Shown: positions 16,525-25,451, numbered from the stretch's first letter. The stretch: 34,286 nucleotides of DNA from an uncultured Chloroflexota bacterium (GCA_950054395.1 CATLOZ010000008.1:1-34286), one strand, 5' to 3'. Numbers and translations: made by a program. Notes: generated by a model from the letters alone, not told the origin.

Positions 16525-17223
16525 TTATTTAAATAAGTTTAAAAATCTTTCTTCATAATGATCAAATAAACCCCATCTATCTAATTCTTTTTTCAATATT
16601 TCTGGGTCAGCTCCAAATTCTACTTGATTAAATAGTATTTCAATTCTTTGAATAGCAGCTTTTGGGACACCTCCAAATTGGGCTTGCGGCTGAAGTAATC
16701 CTCTGGAGTTAAATTCATTAACATTACTGACTAAAGATTCAGATGTAAAATCATGAATGAATTTTAGTAAAGATACATCCCATAATTCGTCTACTCCAAC
16801 AATAACTGCAGTTAATTTATCTTTTTTTGTATTTAGTTCTTTAATTATGTTATTGGAAACTTCTTCTACCGATCCGTTGAGAATGTTTAATTTCCCTGGT
16901 TCGTTTTTATATTGATAAAGTACACCTGGGCTATTCACACCAAATTTATTAGATATAAATTCTAAGTATTTATATGCCTCGCTGCTAAATCCTTTTAAAT
17001 TTAATGCATAAGTAGGAGTAATAATTTGGGGTTTTCCAGAATTTACTCTGCCAGTCCTTACAACGGTTTCTTTTTTGGATTCATCTATATCTGAATAAAT
17101 TGGTTCTGTAATTACATAGTAATTAATTATCGTAGTGCCAAATGTAGCCAAAAGTTGCAAAGGTTTTCTAACTAATCGGGTTTTTTGTACAGCTTTGATT
17201 AAATCTTTTTCTGATTCAAACAT
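16525..17223 (-). CDS. Conserved-looking cytosolic protein of unknown function
   Basis: A 232 aa protein without signal peptide or TM helix; I do not recognise a domain. Well-formed blocks include TFGTTIINYYVITEPIYS, TVVRTGRVNSGKPQIITPTY, IVGVDELWDVSLLKFIHDFT, GSRGLL-like NSRGLLQPQAQ and a C-terminal LDRWGLFDHYEERFLNLFK. It gives me the impression of proteins annotated hypothetical in other Chloroflexota, but I could not check this. It starts with ATG at 17223 and heads the long minus-strand gene run that continues with the HExxH protein, hflK and hflC. The promoter must lie in the gap shared with the disrupted DUF503 gene, but no clear boxes were found. Confidence 0.6.
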   Translation of the reverse strand: MFESEKDLIKAVQKTRLVRKPLQLLATFGTTIINYYVITEPIYSDIDESKKETVVRTGRVNSGKPQIITPTYALNLKGFSSEAYKYLEFISNKFGVNSPGVLYQYKNEPGKLNILNGSVEEVSNNIIKELNTKKDKLTAVIVGVDELWDVSLLKFIHDFTSESLVSNVNEFNSRGLLQPQAQFGGVPKAAIQRIEILFNQVEFGADPEILKKELDRWGLFDHYEERFLNLFK

Positions 17224-17287
17224 GTATATTCATATTTAATATAATAATTTGAATTAATTATTCAGATTTTAACACAAAGGAGTAAAA

Positions 17288-17561
17288 TTGTATGTTTCGG
17301 GAGCTTACATAAGGTCTTTGATAAATTGGAAAATCTTTAAGATATAAAAGATCATTTACATATTCTTTTAAATCAAAATTCAATATTTTGATTTCAGCGA
17401 TAGATGATTTGAATTCTGTTAGATTTGCTAATTTTGGAATTGTCTCTGTTTCTAATAGTTATAATACTCTCGAAAAAAGATTGAATAATATTACAGAATT
17501 TATAAATAAAACTTATTTGGAAGTTGAAATTGTTGAACTAAATAGGTTTAACTTAATTTAA
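17288..17561 (+). pseudogene. DUF503 (YlxP-like) gene disrupted by two frameshifts
   Basis: This lies between two called genes and has no long open frame. Joining three frames, each shifted as if 1 nt were lost, gives a 92-residue chain matching the DUF503 family. Frame one, from TTG 17288, reads LYVSGAY. Frame two, from about 17311, reads KVFDKLE. Frame three, from about 17334, reads SLRYKRSFTYSFKSKFNI, then ISAIDDLNSVRF, ANFGIVSVSNS and ITEFI, ending at TAA 17561. The family pattern is SLKxKR, FNvsvaEvD and lGvavVSN. A Shine-Dalgarno AAAGGAG lies at 17276-17282. The two breaks fall near 17309 and 17333, the second beside an A run. Either the gene is decaying or the sequence has two indel errors. 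YlxP-like proteins are usually encoded beside infB and rbfA. Confidence 0.75.
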
Positions 17562-17568
17562 TAAATAT

Positions 17569-17596
17569 TTGAAAGAAATAATAATTATGGTATTCT
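17569..17596 (+). promoter_or_regulatory. Predicted promoter of tRNA-Pro and the acylase gene
   Basis: TTGAAA (17569-17574) and TATTCT (17591-17596) are separated by 16 nt. The -10 box ends 8 nt before the mature 5' end of the tRNA, so transcription would start at or next to the tRNA. The -35 box follows the stop of the disrupted DUF503 gene by 7 nt. Confidence 0.5.
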
Positions 17597-17604
17597 CAAG
17601 ATTA

Positions 17605-17678
17605 CGGGGTGTGGCGCAGTTGGCTAGCGCACCAGTATGGGGTACTGGGGGTCATCGGTTCGAGTCCGGTCACCCCGA
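17605..17678 (+). tRNA. tRNA-Pro (anticodon GGG)
   Basis: A 74-nt cloverleaf folds without mismatch problems. The acceptor stem is CGGGGTG/CACCCCG, the D stem is GCGC/GCGC, and the anticodon stem is CCAGT/ACTGG with the 7-nt loop ATGGGGT. The variable loop is GGGTC, and the T arm is ATCGG-TTCGAGT-CCGGT. Loop positions 34-36 are GGG, reading proline codon CCC (and CCU with wobble). The discriminator is A. CCA is not encoded and must be added after processing. Confidence 0.96.
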
Positions 17679-17692
17679 TATTGGAGGTTTTA

Positions 17693-20020
17693 ATGAAAAA
17701 TATTGAAAATTATTTGCCAGATTTAAATAAAGAACACGAGCCTGATAAAATTTTAGATGATATAAGTATTTATAGAGATGAATATGGAATCCCTCATATA
17801 AAAGCAAAAAATTCTTATGATGCTTTTTTTGGGCAAGGATTTGCAACAGCACAAGATAGAATGTGGCATATGGAATATGATAGAAAAAGAGCTTATGGCA
17901 AATTATCTGAACTGGTTGGCGTATCTGGCCTTGATAATGATGAATTTATGGGAAGCTTGAATATTATAAGTAATGTTAAAGATGATTTTGATCAGTTAGA
18001 TAAATCTGCCAAAGAGATGTATGTAGCTTATTCTGATGGTGTTAATGCTTATTTGAATTCTAAAGATACATTGCCTATTGAATTTGATTTAATAAATTTA
18101 ACTATAGATTCATGGCAACCATGGGATTGTTTGGCAGTTTTTAAAGTCAGGCATATTATGATGGGAGTTTTTGAAGGCAAAATCTGGAGAAGTTCTTTGC
18201 TAAAAGAATTTCAGATAGATAAACTTGTTAATCTTTTCAGAGGTTATGAAAAAAATAATTTAGTTATTGTTCCTCCTCAAAAGCTTTTTGATAGTGAAGA
18301 ACTTGATGCTACTGAGTATTTTGCTAAGGCTCTTGAATATATTGATGATTTAAGTGAAATTGACATAGGAAGCAATAGTTGGGTTATAGGAGGAGAACAT
18401 ACACTCTCAGGCAAACCAATGATTGCAGGTGATCCACACAGAGGATTAGATACACCATCTGTTTATTATCAGAATCATATTTCTTGCGATGAATTTGATG
18501 TTATAGGCTTATCATTTCCTGGTTGCCCCGGTTTTCCTCATTTTGGCCATAACAAAAACGTTGCTTGGTGCGTTACTCACGCAGGATCTGATTATCAGGA
18601 TTTGTATATTGAAAAGATCAGAAATATTGATGGAATAATGCAATATCAGTATGAAGGGCAATGGGCACCTTTAATTCAGGATGTTTATAATGTGAGTATA
18701 TTAAATGGTAAAACTGTAGAGATATGTTCTTACAAAACTAGAAATGGTTATATATTAAGTTTTAATGATGATAATACGAAAGCTATTTCATTTAGATATT
18801 CTGCTACTTATGAATTTAATACTGGATTTAATGTTATTAGGCAGATGATAGATTCTCAAAATAGTGATCAAATGGAAAATAACATGAATGACTGGGTTGA
18901 TCCTTGTAATAATTTTATTTTTGCGGATACTAATGGTGATTATGGATATATTAATAGAGGAAAAGTTCCGCTAAGAGATCAATTAAATGCTTGGGTACCA
19001 GTACCTGGATGGGATAAAAAATATGATTGGAATGGATATGTTCCTTTTGATGAACTACCGAGAATTAGAAATCCCAGAAATGGATTTATAGTAACAGCCA
19101 ATAATAAGATTCCAGACGAAGATTACCCTTTTTATTTGTCTTTAGATAGTGCACCAGAATATAGAGCGAGAAGAATAACTAATAGAATTAAAAGTCATTT
19201 AAAAAAAGGAAAATTTGATTCTACATCAATGCTAGCAATTCATTCTGAGATTATTTCTATACCCGCACAAATTTTAACTAAAGAAATAAAGAAAATTAAT
19301 TTTGAAAATCCAAGTTATGGTGAACTACAAAAATATTTAATTGATTGGGATGGGAGTATGGATAGAAATTATGTAGCTCCTACTATATATTCAGAATTTA
19401 GATATAGGTTGAATAAGAAAATTATTTCAGGTTTATTGGATTCAGATAAAGCTGATAAAATGCTTAATGCTGGTGGCAGAGGAGCACCTGCGCATTTAAG
19501 GACATTGTCAGCAAGATTTATTTCATATATTGATAGAAACAATACAGAATATTTACCTAACGGTTATGAGAATTGGACTTCATTATTTGAGAAAATATTT
19601 ATGGAATCTTGTGATTATTTAATTGATACATATGGAAATGATAGAGATTTGTGGAAATGGGGTAATGTACATAAGACAAATCCAGTACATACACTATCAG
19701 ATTTATTTCCGGAATTATCTGATCAATTAAATCCCCCGAAATTTTCTGTTAGTGGTGATGGAGATACTCCGCATAATGCGGGGTATTCAAATGTCTCAAG
19801 ATACAATGTGGTATCCACTTCTGTAGCAAGATATATGTTTGATGTCGCTGATTGGGATAATAGTAAGTGGATAGTACCTTTGGGGTCATCAGGACATCCA
19901 GGCAGTAAAAATTATGCTGACCAAGGATACTTATGGAAAGATGATAAAGTGATAAAAATGCAATATTCATGGGATGTCATAACAAAGAATTATCAATTAC
20001 AAATCCTAAAGAAAAAATAA
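17693..20020 (+). CDS. Penicillin-acylase-family N-terminal-nucleophile hydrolase
   Basis: The family comprises amidases that split N-acyl bonds (beta-lactam side chains, acyl-homoserine lactones, acyl peptides), usually after autocatalytic cleavage into alpha and beta chains. The 775 aa chain carries GFATAQDRMWHMEYDRKRAYG in the alpha part and G226-S227-N-S-W, with S227 the expected new N-terminal nucleophile. HTLSGKPMIAGDPHRGLDTP and HFGHNKNVAWCVTH follow. I start at ATG 17693 because GGAGG lies 6 nt upstream. A longer frame would begin inside the tRNA. No signal peptide is visible, although many relatives are exported. It begins 14 nt after the tRNA and ends 3 nt from a convergent deacylase gene. 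The substrate is unknown. Confidence 0.9.
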   Translation: MKNIENYLPDLNKEHEPDKILDDISIYRDEYGIPHIKAKNSYDAFFGQGFATAQDRMWHMEYDRKRAYGKLSELVGVSGLDNDEFMGSLNIISNVKDDFDQLDKSAKEMYVAYSDGVNAYLNSKDTLPIEFDLINLTIDSWQPWDCLAVFKVRHIMMGVFEGKIWRSSLLKEFQIDKLVNLFRGYEKNNLVIVPPQKLFDSEELDATEYFAKALEYIDDLSEIDIGSNSWVIGGEHTLSGKPMIAGDPHRGLDTPSVYYQNHISCDEFDVIGLSFPGCPGFPHFGHNKNVAWCVTHAGSDYQDLYIEKIRNIDGIMQYQYEGQWAPLIQDVYNVSILNGKTVEICSYKTRNGYILSFNDDNTKAISFRYSATYEFNTGFNVIRQMIDSQNSDQMENNMNDWVDPCNNFIFADTNGDYGYINRGKVPLRDQLNAWVPVPGWDKKYDWNGYVPFDELPRIRNPRNGFIVTANNKIPDEDYPFYLSLDSAPEYRARRITNRIKSHLKKGKFDSTSMLAIHSEIISIPAQILTKEIKKINFENPSYGELQKYLIDWDGSMDRNYVAPTIYSEFRYRLNKKIISGLLDSDKADKMLNAGGRGAPAHLRTLSARFISYIDRNNTEYLPNGYENWTSLFEKIFMESCDYLIDTYGNDRDLWKWGNVHKTNPVHTLSDLFPELSDQLNPPKFSVSGDGDTPHNAGYSNVSRYNVVSTSVARYMFDVADWDNSKWIVPLGSSGHPGSKNYADQGYLWKDDKVIKMQYSWDVITKNYQLQILKKK

Positions 20021-20023
20021 TAT

Positions 20024-21595
20024 TTATTTAGAATTAATTTTAAGAGCCTGTCCTTTTAAAGTTTTTGTGTGTTTGCCTTTATCAATTACAAGATTTCCAT
20101 TTACTAATACGTATTCTATACCTTCAGCAAATTGTTTAGGATTATCTTTTGTTGCTTTAGATTTAATTTTATTTAAATCAAAAATTGTTAAATCTGCTTT
20201 GAATCCGTCTTTAATTAGCCCTCTATTTGAAATACCAAGTCTTTGCGCAGGGAAAGAAGTAATTTTTCTTATCGCATATTCTAAGGACATATGTTTTTCC
20301 TCTCTTACATATTCTGAAATTATAGTTGGAAAACATCCATATGTTCTTGGACTTGGGAAGTCTCCTAATAAGACTGCATCGCTTCCGACCATAGATAGGG
20401 GATGATTAATAAAATGAGGTATAGTATTACCGTTTGCTCCTAAAGCAACATAACAAGTTTGTAGATCTTCTTCAATTAAAATTTCACATATTGTATCTAT
20501 AGGATGTTGATTTCTAGATCTTGAAATTTCCCCAACTGACAATCCTTCATATCTATGATTTTTTGGTAATTTGAAATATGTTAACCATACTTGTTCCCAA
20601 CTCAATGCCCTAGGAGCAACTTCTTTTTTTAACTGAATTCTTAATTCTTTGGATTTAAGAATAGATTTAAGAACTTTTACGCCCCCATCTTTAGTCCAGT
20701 CTGGCAACATAATTATCAATCTTGTACTACCATAAATATATGGATAACTATCAAATGTAACATCTAATCCTGATTCTCTGGAATCTTCAACTAATCCCAG
20801 GATTTTAGTTGATCCACCTTTTGAATATGAACTTTGATATAAATGAGTGATATGTACAGGGATATTACTTTTCTCACCTATTGTAATTGCTTCTTTGAAA
20901 GGATCTAAAAATTTATCGCCTAACTCATATCTTACATGAGTATGATAAATGCCACCTAGCTTTGTTGCTTCTTTTGATAATTCAATTAATTCATTTGTGT
21001 CAGCAAAATTACCCGGAGGATATTCCAATCCGGTAGATATTCCAAATGCCCCTTCTTCCATCGATTCTCTTAGAATAGATTTCATGTTATCTATATCTTT
21101 TCTTGAAGCTTTTTTATTCTCCCATCCTATGGTGTTTATCCTTAGTACAGAGTTACCTACTAGATAAGCTATATTTACGGCTGTTTTTTCATGAAATGCT
21201 TGTAAATATGACTCTACAGTTGGCCAGAAAACATCTTGGGATATAGTGCCATCTAATCCAGAGTTTAATTCAATGAATTCATGTAAATCTTCTTTTGATT
21301 TAAAAGGAGCATATGAATTTCCATCTACTCCAATTAATTCTGTAGTTATGCCTTGTGTTACTTTCGGTTCATGTAATGGTTCATCTAATATTCTTAAACC
21401 AGAATGAGCATGAAAATCAATGAAACCAGGAGATAATATCATTCCATCTGCATCAATAGTTTTCTTTGAATTCAAGTTTTGTTGTTTATATTTGAATATT
21501 TTAATTTTGTTGTTTTTTATTCCAACATCTGCAAAATAACCTGGGTTACCACTTCCGTCGACTATCATTGCATTATTTATTAAGATATCTAGCAT
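20024..21595 (-). CDS. D-aminoacylase-like amidohydrolase (N-acyl-D-amino-acid deacylase family)
   Basis: The 523 aa metal-dependent amidohydrolase has an N-terminal beta domain and a barrel with H62/H64 in GFIDFHAHSG, YHTHVRYE, VHITHLYQS, MVGSDAV and PRTYGCFPTIISEYVRE. The C-terminal beta domain ends KADLTIFD. D-aminoacylases release fatty or acetyl groups from N-acyl-D-amino acids. At the position of the usual metal-bridging Cys (GNCG) this protein has GVDG (Asp91), so the substrate or metal site may differ from the characterised enzymes. It starts with ATG at 21595 without an obvious Shine-Dalgarno. It is convergent with the acylase gene and divergent from prfB. Confidence 0.85.
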   Translation of the reverse strand: MLDILINNAMIVDGSGNPGYFADVGIKNNKIKIFKYKQQNLNSKKTIDADGMILSPGFIDFHAHSGLRILDEPLHEPKVTQGITTELIGVDGNSYAPFKSKEDLHEFIELNSGLDGTISQDVFWPTVESYLQAFHEKTAVNIAYLVGNSVLRINTIGWENKKASRKDIDNMKSILRESMEEGAFGISTGLEYPPGNFADTNELIELSKEATKLGGIYHTHVRYELGDKFLDPFKEAITIGEKSNIPVHITHLYQSSYSKGGSTKILGLVEDSRESGLDVTFDSYPYIYGSTRLIIMLPDWTKDGGVKVLKSILKSKELRIQLKKEVAPRALSWEQVWLTYFKLPKNHRYEGLSVGEISRSRNQHPIDTICEILIEEDLQTCYVALGANGNTIPHFINHPLSMVGSDAVLLGDFPSPRTYGCFPTIISEYVREEKHMSLEYAIRKITSFPAQRLGISNRGLIKDGFKADLTIFDLNKIKSKATKDNPKQFAEGIEYVLVNGNLVIDKGKHTKTLKGQALKINSK

Positions 21596-21678
21596 TTTTT
21601 TTAATCAAGTATATTGTAATAGCTTTAAATTATTAATTTTGATAGTTATAATATCAAATTATTTGATTCAATTTTAAC

Positions 21679-22774
21679 ATGGAAAATACTCTAACATTTA
21701 TTAATAAATTAGAAAAGCGTTTTGATAGTTTAAGGGGGAGGCTTTGAAATTGATAAACTACGTTCTAAAATTAATGCATTAAGTTCTACAACTATGTCCG
21801 ATGGGTTTTGGAATGATTCTACCAAAGCGCAAAAAATTTCTAAAGAATTGGGATATTATGAATCTCAATTAAATGATATTAATAGTGTTATATCCTCCCT
21901 GCAATCATTAAAAGAATTGGTTATTTTGTCTATTGATGAAAATGACGATTCATTTGAGGAAGAGATTTTAAATTCTATTGATTTATTAGAAAAAGATATT
22001 GGTAATTTAGAACTTAAAACTTTATTTGATGGTAAATATGATATACGAAATGCTATTATTTCAATTCATGCTGGAGCAGGCGGTGTAGAATCCCAGGATT
22101 GGGCTAGTATGATTATGAGAATGTATTTACGTTGGGCTGAAAAAATGAATATGACATCTAAAATTCTTGAAATTTCAAAAGGAGATGAAGCAGGAATAAA
22201 AAGTACAACAATTCATATTAAAGGAAATAATGTGTATGGTCTATTAAAGAGTGAGAGAGGTGTGCATAGACTTGTCAGATTATCTCCGTATGATTCTGAT
22301 AATGCTAGACATACATCTTTTGTATTAGTCGAAACTTTACCTGAAATTGAATCTGATGTTGAAATAGAATTAAAATCAGATGATTTAAATATAGAAGCAT
22401 TCAAAGCTGGTGGTGCGGGTGGGCAGAGTGTTCAAAAAAATTCTACCGCAATAAGAATTACACATATACCAACAGGTATTAAAGTTTCATGCCAAAATGA
22501 AAGATCTCAGGCTCAGAATAAAGAAATAGCAATGAGAATATTGCAGTCTAGATTATTATCATTGGAATTAAAGAAAAGAGAAGAGAATGAAAAGAAAATT
22601 AGGGGGCCTCATATTTCTGCTGAATGGGGTAACCAGATAAGAAGTTATGTCTTACATCCCTATAAAATGGTTAAAGATCATAGATCTGATTATGAGTCTT
22701 CAGATCCTGATAAAATACTAGATGGAGATATTAATGAATTTATTGATAATTATTTGAGAATAAGTAAAAATTAA
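21679..22774 (+). CDS. prfB: Peptide chain release factor 2, with programmed +1 frameshift
   Basis: RF2 terminates translation at UGA and UAA. Frame 0 runs from ATG 21679 for 22 codons (ending DSLRGRL) to TGA 21745-21747. A +1 shift at CTT continues with EIDKLRSKINAL to the stop at 22774, for 364 aa in all, the normal RF2 length. Downstream are the coiled-coil domain 1, a GAGGVESQDW block, the stop-codon-recognition tripeptide region SPYDSDNARHTSF (usually SPF; Phe is Tyr here) and the catalytic GGQ in GGAGGQSVQKN. The C-terminal block is EWGNQIRSYVLHPYKMVKDHRS. The gene is probably autoregulated by the frameshift. An annotation starting at 21794 would lose the N-terminus. Confidence 0.95.
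21733..21747 (+). promoter_or_regulatory. RF2 programmed +1 frameshift site
   Basis: AGG-GGG-AGG-CTT-TGA reproduces the known RF2 recoding element: an internal Shine-Dalgarno (AGGGGG, 21733-21738), a 3-nt spacer, the slippery CTT and the in-frame UGA. The base after UGA is A, not the C seen in E. coli. When RF2 is scarce, pausing at UGA allows the ribosome to shift by +1. Confidence 0.93.
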
Positions 22775-22797
22775 TAATTACTTAATAAATTATTAAT
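22770..22797. terminator. A/T-only hairpin after prfB (weak terminator candidate)
   Basis: A 10-bp perfect inverted repeat (ATTAATAATT, loop of 8, AATTATTAAT) overlaps the prfB stop codon. It has no G-C pairs and no long T tract behind it, so it may be only compositional. It is the only structured element between prfB and the binding-protein gene. Confidence 0.25.
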
Positions 22798-22835
22798 AAA
22801 ATAAAATTTAAATCAATTCAAACAGGAATTTAAAT

Positions 22836-24500
22836 ATGTGGATCTGTAAAAATAAATTATTATTCAAAGTTATATTTTCATCGCTGCTGCTGATTTTCTT
22901 GATATCATGTTCTAGTGATTCCGGGGAAAAAAATGTTGATCAGTTCACTAATACTTCTGAAAAAGTTTTATCAGAAAAAAAGAATAATAATAATATAGTA
23001 TCTGCAGGTAAACAGCTTAATGTTTTATATTCTGATCCACCCACACTTGACCCTCACAGAGCTCAAGACTCTACTTCAGCTGGGATAATATTAGAGATTT
23101 ATAGTGGACTGGTTTCTTTGGATACAAATCTTCAAATTATTCCTGATATAGCAGAATCCTGGGCTATCAGTAATGATGGTATGAAATATACTTTTAAACT
23201 TAGAGATAATGCGAAATTTCATAATGGAAAAAAAATAACGTCCGCAGATTTTGTATGGTCATTTAACAGAGCTGCAAACCCTGCCACAACTTCTATTACA
23301 GCAGAAGATTACCTTGGGGATATAGTTGGTGTCCAAGATGTAATTGATGGTAAGACAGATAAAATTTCAGGCATCAAATTAATTGATGAATTAACTTTAG
23401 AAATCAATATAGATTCTCCCAAAGCATACTTTTTAGCGAAATTGACTTATCCTGTTTCTTTTGTTTTGGATTCAGAAAATGTTAAAAATAAAAATTGGAC
23501 AGATTCACCTAATGGATCTGGCCCTTTTATGCTTGATGAGTATCTCATAGGGGAGAAATTATTGTTAAAAAGAAATCCGGACTGGTATAGAGAACCTGCA
23601 AAAATAGAATATGTTTCTATGAATTTGGCTGGAGGGCAAGCTATGGCTATGTATGAAAATGGTGAAATTGATTTAACTGGCGTCGGGATGGCCGATTTAG
23701 AAAGAGTTTTAGATCCATCTAGTGATTTAAATAAAGATGTAGTAATAGCACCATTAAGTTTTTCTCAGTATTATATTGGCTTTAATGTACAAAAACCTCC
23801 TTTTGATGACAAATATTTTAGGCAAGCTTTAGCTCATGCTATTAATAAAGAATTGATTGCAAATGAGGTATTATCTGGCATGGTTAAACCTGCTTACGGG
23901 ATTTTACCTCCTGGTTTCCCTGGATACGATAAAACTATAGATGGGTTGAAATTTAATGAACAGTTAGCAAAAGATATGTTGGCAAAATCAAAATATTCTA
24001 ATATTAATGATTTACCAAGACTAATTTTATCTGTACCTGGTACGGGAGGAAGTGCAGGTTTAGATATTGAAGTTATAATTGAGATGTGGAAGCAAACATT
24101 AGGTATCGAAGTTGAAATTCAGCAAGTAGAATGGGCTACATTTTTACAAATGTTAAATAGGCAAGAATTACAATTTTTTTCAGGACTTGGATGGATTGCA
24201 GACTATCCTGATCCGGAAAATTTTTTAGATATTAATTTTCATTCTACAAAATCTACAAATCATAATGGATACAAAAATGAAGAAGTAGATAAACTTTTAG
24301 AATCAGCAAGGATTGAACAGGATTTAAATAACAGAATGCAAATGTATAATAATGCGGAAAGAATAATTGTAGATGAAGCTCCGTGGATACCTTTATGGTT
24401 TCCGGGAGATAGATATGTTTTGATAAATCAAAGAGTTAAAAATTACAAACTTACCCCAATGAGTGTTCCTAAATATTCTTTAGTTGAAATAGTTGATTAA
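22836..24500 (+). CDS. Peptide/oligopeptide ABC transporter substrate-binding lipoprotein
   Basis: Family 5 solute-binding protein (DppA/OppA type) that captures peptides or similar solutes for the permeases encoded next. The 554 aa protein has a lipoprotein signal with lipobox LISC (Cys25), then a Ser/Asn-rich tether. The mature domain has the family entry SDPPTLDPHRAQD, EIYSGLVSLD, AESWAISNDGMKYTFKLRDNA and KFHNGKKITSADFVWSFNRA, with RQALAHAINKE further on. The substrate cannot be deduced. AGGA lies 8-10 nt before ATG 22836. The gap to the permease gene is 21 nt. Confidence 0.93.
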   Translation: MWICKNKLLFKVIFSSLLLIFLISCSSDSGEKNVDQFTNTSEKVLSEKKNNNNIVSAGKQLNVLYSDPPTLDPHRAQDSTSAGIILEIYSGLVSLDTNLQIIPDIAESWAISNDGMKYTFKLRDNAKFHNGKKITSADFVWSFNRAANPATTSITAEDYLGDIVGVQDVIDGKTDKISGIKLIDELTLEINIDSPKAYFLAKLTYPVSFVLDSENVKNKNWTDSPNGSGPFMLDEYLIGEKLLLKRNPDWYREPAKIEYVSMNLAGGQAMAMYENGEIDLTGVGMADLERVLDPSSDLNKDVVIAPLSFSQYYIGFNVQKPPFDDKYFRQALAHAINKELIANEVLSGMVKPAYGILPPGFPGYDKTIDGLKFNEQLAKDMLAKSKYSNINDLPRLILSVPGTGGSAGLDIEVIIEMWKQTLGIEVEIQQVEWATFLQMLNRQELQFFSGLGWIADYPDPENFLDINFHSTKSTNHNGYKNEEVDKLLESARIEQDLNNRMQMYNNAERIIVDEAPWIPLWFPGDRYVLINQRVKNYKLTPMSVPKYSLVEIVD

Positions 24501-24521
24501 TTTAATGTATAAGTAATAATT

Positions 24522-25451
24522 ATGTGGAAGTATATAGTAGGCAGATTAGTATGGATTCCTTTTCTGCTTATTGCAGTTGCTTTTATAACTTTTATATTAG
24601 GTAGGTTTGGCCCTGGTGACCCTGTAGAGGTAATGATGGGGACTAAATATAATCCTGTGGTAGCAGAAAGAATAAGATCTGAAATGGGTTTGGATAAGCC
24701 AGTAATGGTTCAGTTTTACAAATATATTCAAAGTGCATCCAAAGGTGATTTTGGTGAAAGTTTTCGTTTTAGAGGCAGATCAGTTTCAAGTTTAATTGCT
24801 CCGAAAATGATAGTTTCAGCAAAATTGAGTCTTGTAGCTTTGCTGATAAGTATTTCAATAGGATTGCCTTTAGGTTTTTATATAGCTCATAAGCAAGGGA
24901 CATGGATAGATCCTTTGATTGTATCTTTTTCAGTTTTTTTTATGTCTATACCAATTATGATTACTATTCCTTTTTTACTTTGGATAGGATGTCTAAAAAC
25001 AAATCTAGTACCTTGTTCTGGATGGGGTGGAATATTTGATTCCAGAATAATTATACCCGCATTAGCAATGGGGATACCTGGAGTAGCCGGTATGCTCAGA
25101 ATAATGAGAGCCACAACATTGGATGTATTGGGTCAGGATTATATCCGAACAGCCCAATCTAAAGGACTTCATTACTTTACAGTTAGCACTAGGCATGTAT
25201 TTAGGAATTCGATTATTCCTATTGTAACTATATTGGCTTTCTCATTAGCTGGTTTATTAGGAGGAGCATTTATAACTGAAACTATTATGGGAATACCTGG
25301 TATCGGAAGATTTAGTGTTGAATCTATTTTTAACAGAGATTATCCGGTAATTATGGCTATTACACTTATTGGAGCAACTGCATTTGTCATAGCTAATTTG
25401 ATGGCGGATATTTCTTATTCAATAATTGATCCAAGGATAAGATACAAATGA
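24522..25451 (+). CDS. Peptide ABC transporter permease, DppB/OppB type
   Basis: Inner-membrane permease. The 309 aa protein has an N-terminal helix with the typical GRFGPGDPVEVMMG segment, about six TM helices and the EAA-like loop that contacts the ATPase (LGQDYIRTAQSKGLHYFTVSTRHVFRNSIIPI, in the family form DYIRTARAKGL). It follows the binding protein and overlaps the next permease by 4 nt (ATGA), so the two are translationally coupled. Confidence 0.94.
   Translation: MWKYIVGRLVWIPFLLIAVAFITFILGRFGPGDPVEVMMGTKYNPVVAERIRSEMGLDKPVMVQFYKYIQSASKGDFGESFRFRGRSVSSLIAPKMIVSAKLSLVALLISISIGLPLGFYIAHKQGTWIDPLIVSFSVFFMSIPIMITIPFLLWIGCLKTNLVPCSGWGGIFDSRIIIPALAMGIPGVAGMLRIMRATTLDVLGQDYIRTAQSKGLHYFTVSTRHVFRNSIIPIVTILAFSLAGLLGGAFITETIMGIPGIGRFSVESIFNRDYPVIMAITLIGATAFVIANLMADISYSIIDPRIRYK

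Noticed and set aside
17609-17692. N-terminal extension of the acylase into the tRNA gene
   Set aside because: These 28 codons translate the tRNA-Pro itself; ATG 17693 has a good GGAGG and matches the family N-terminus.
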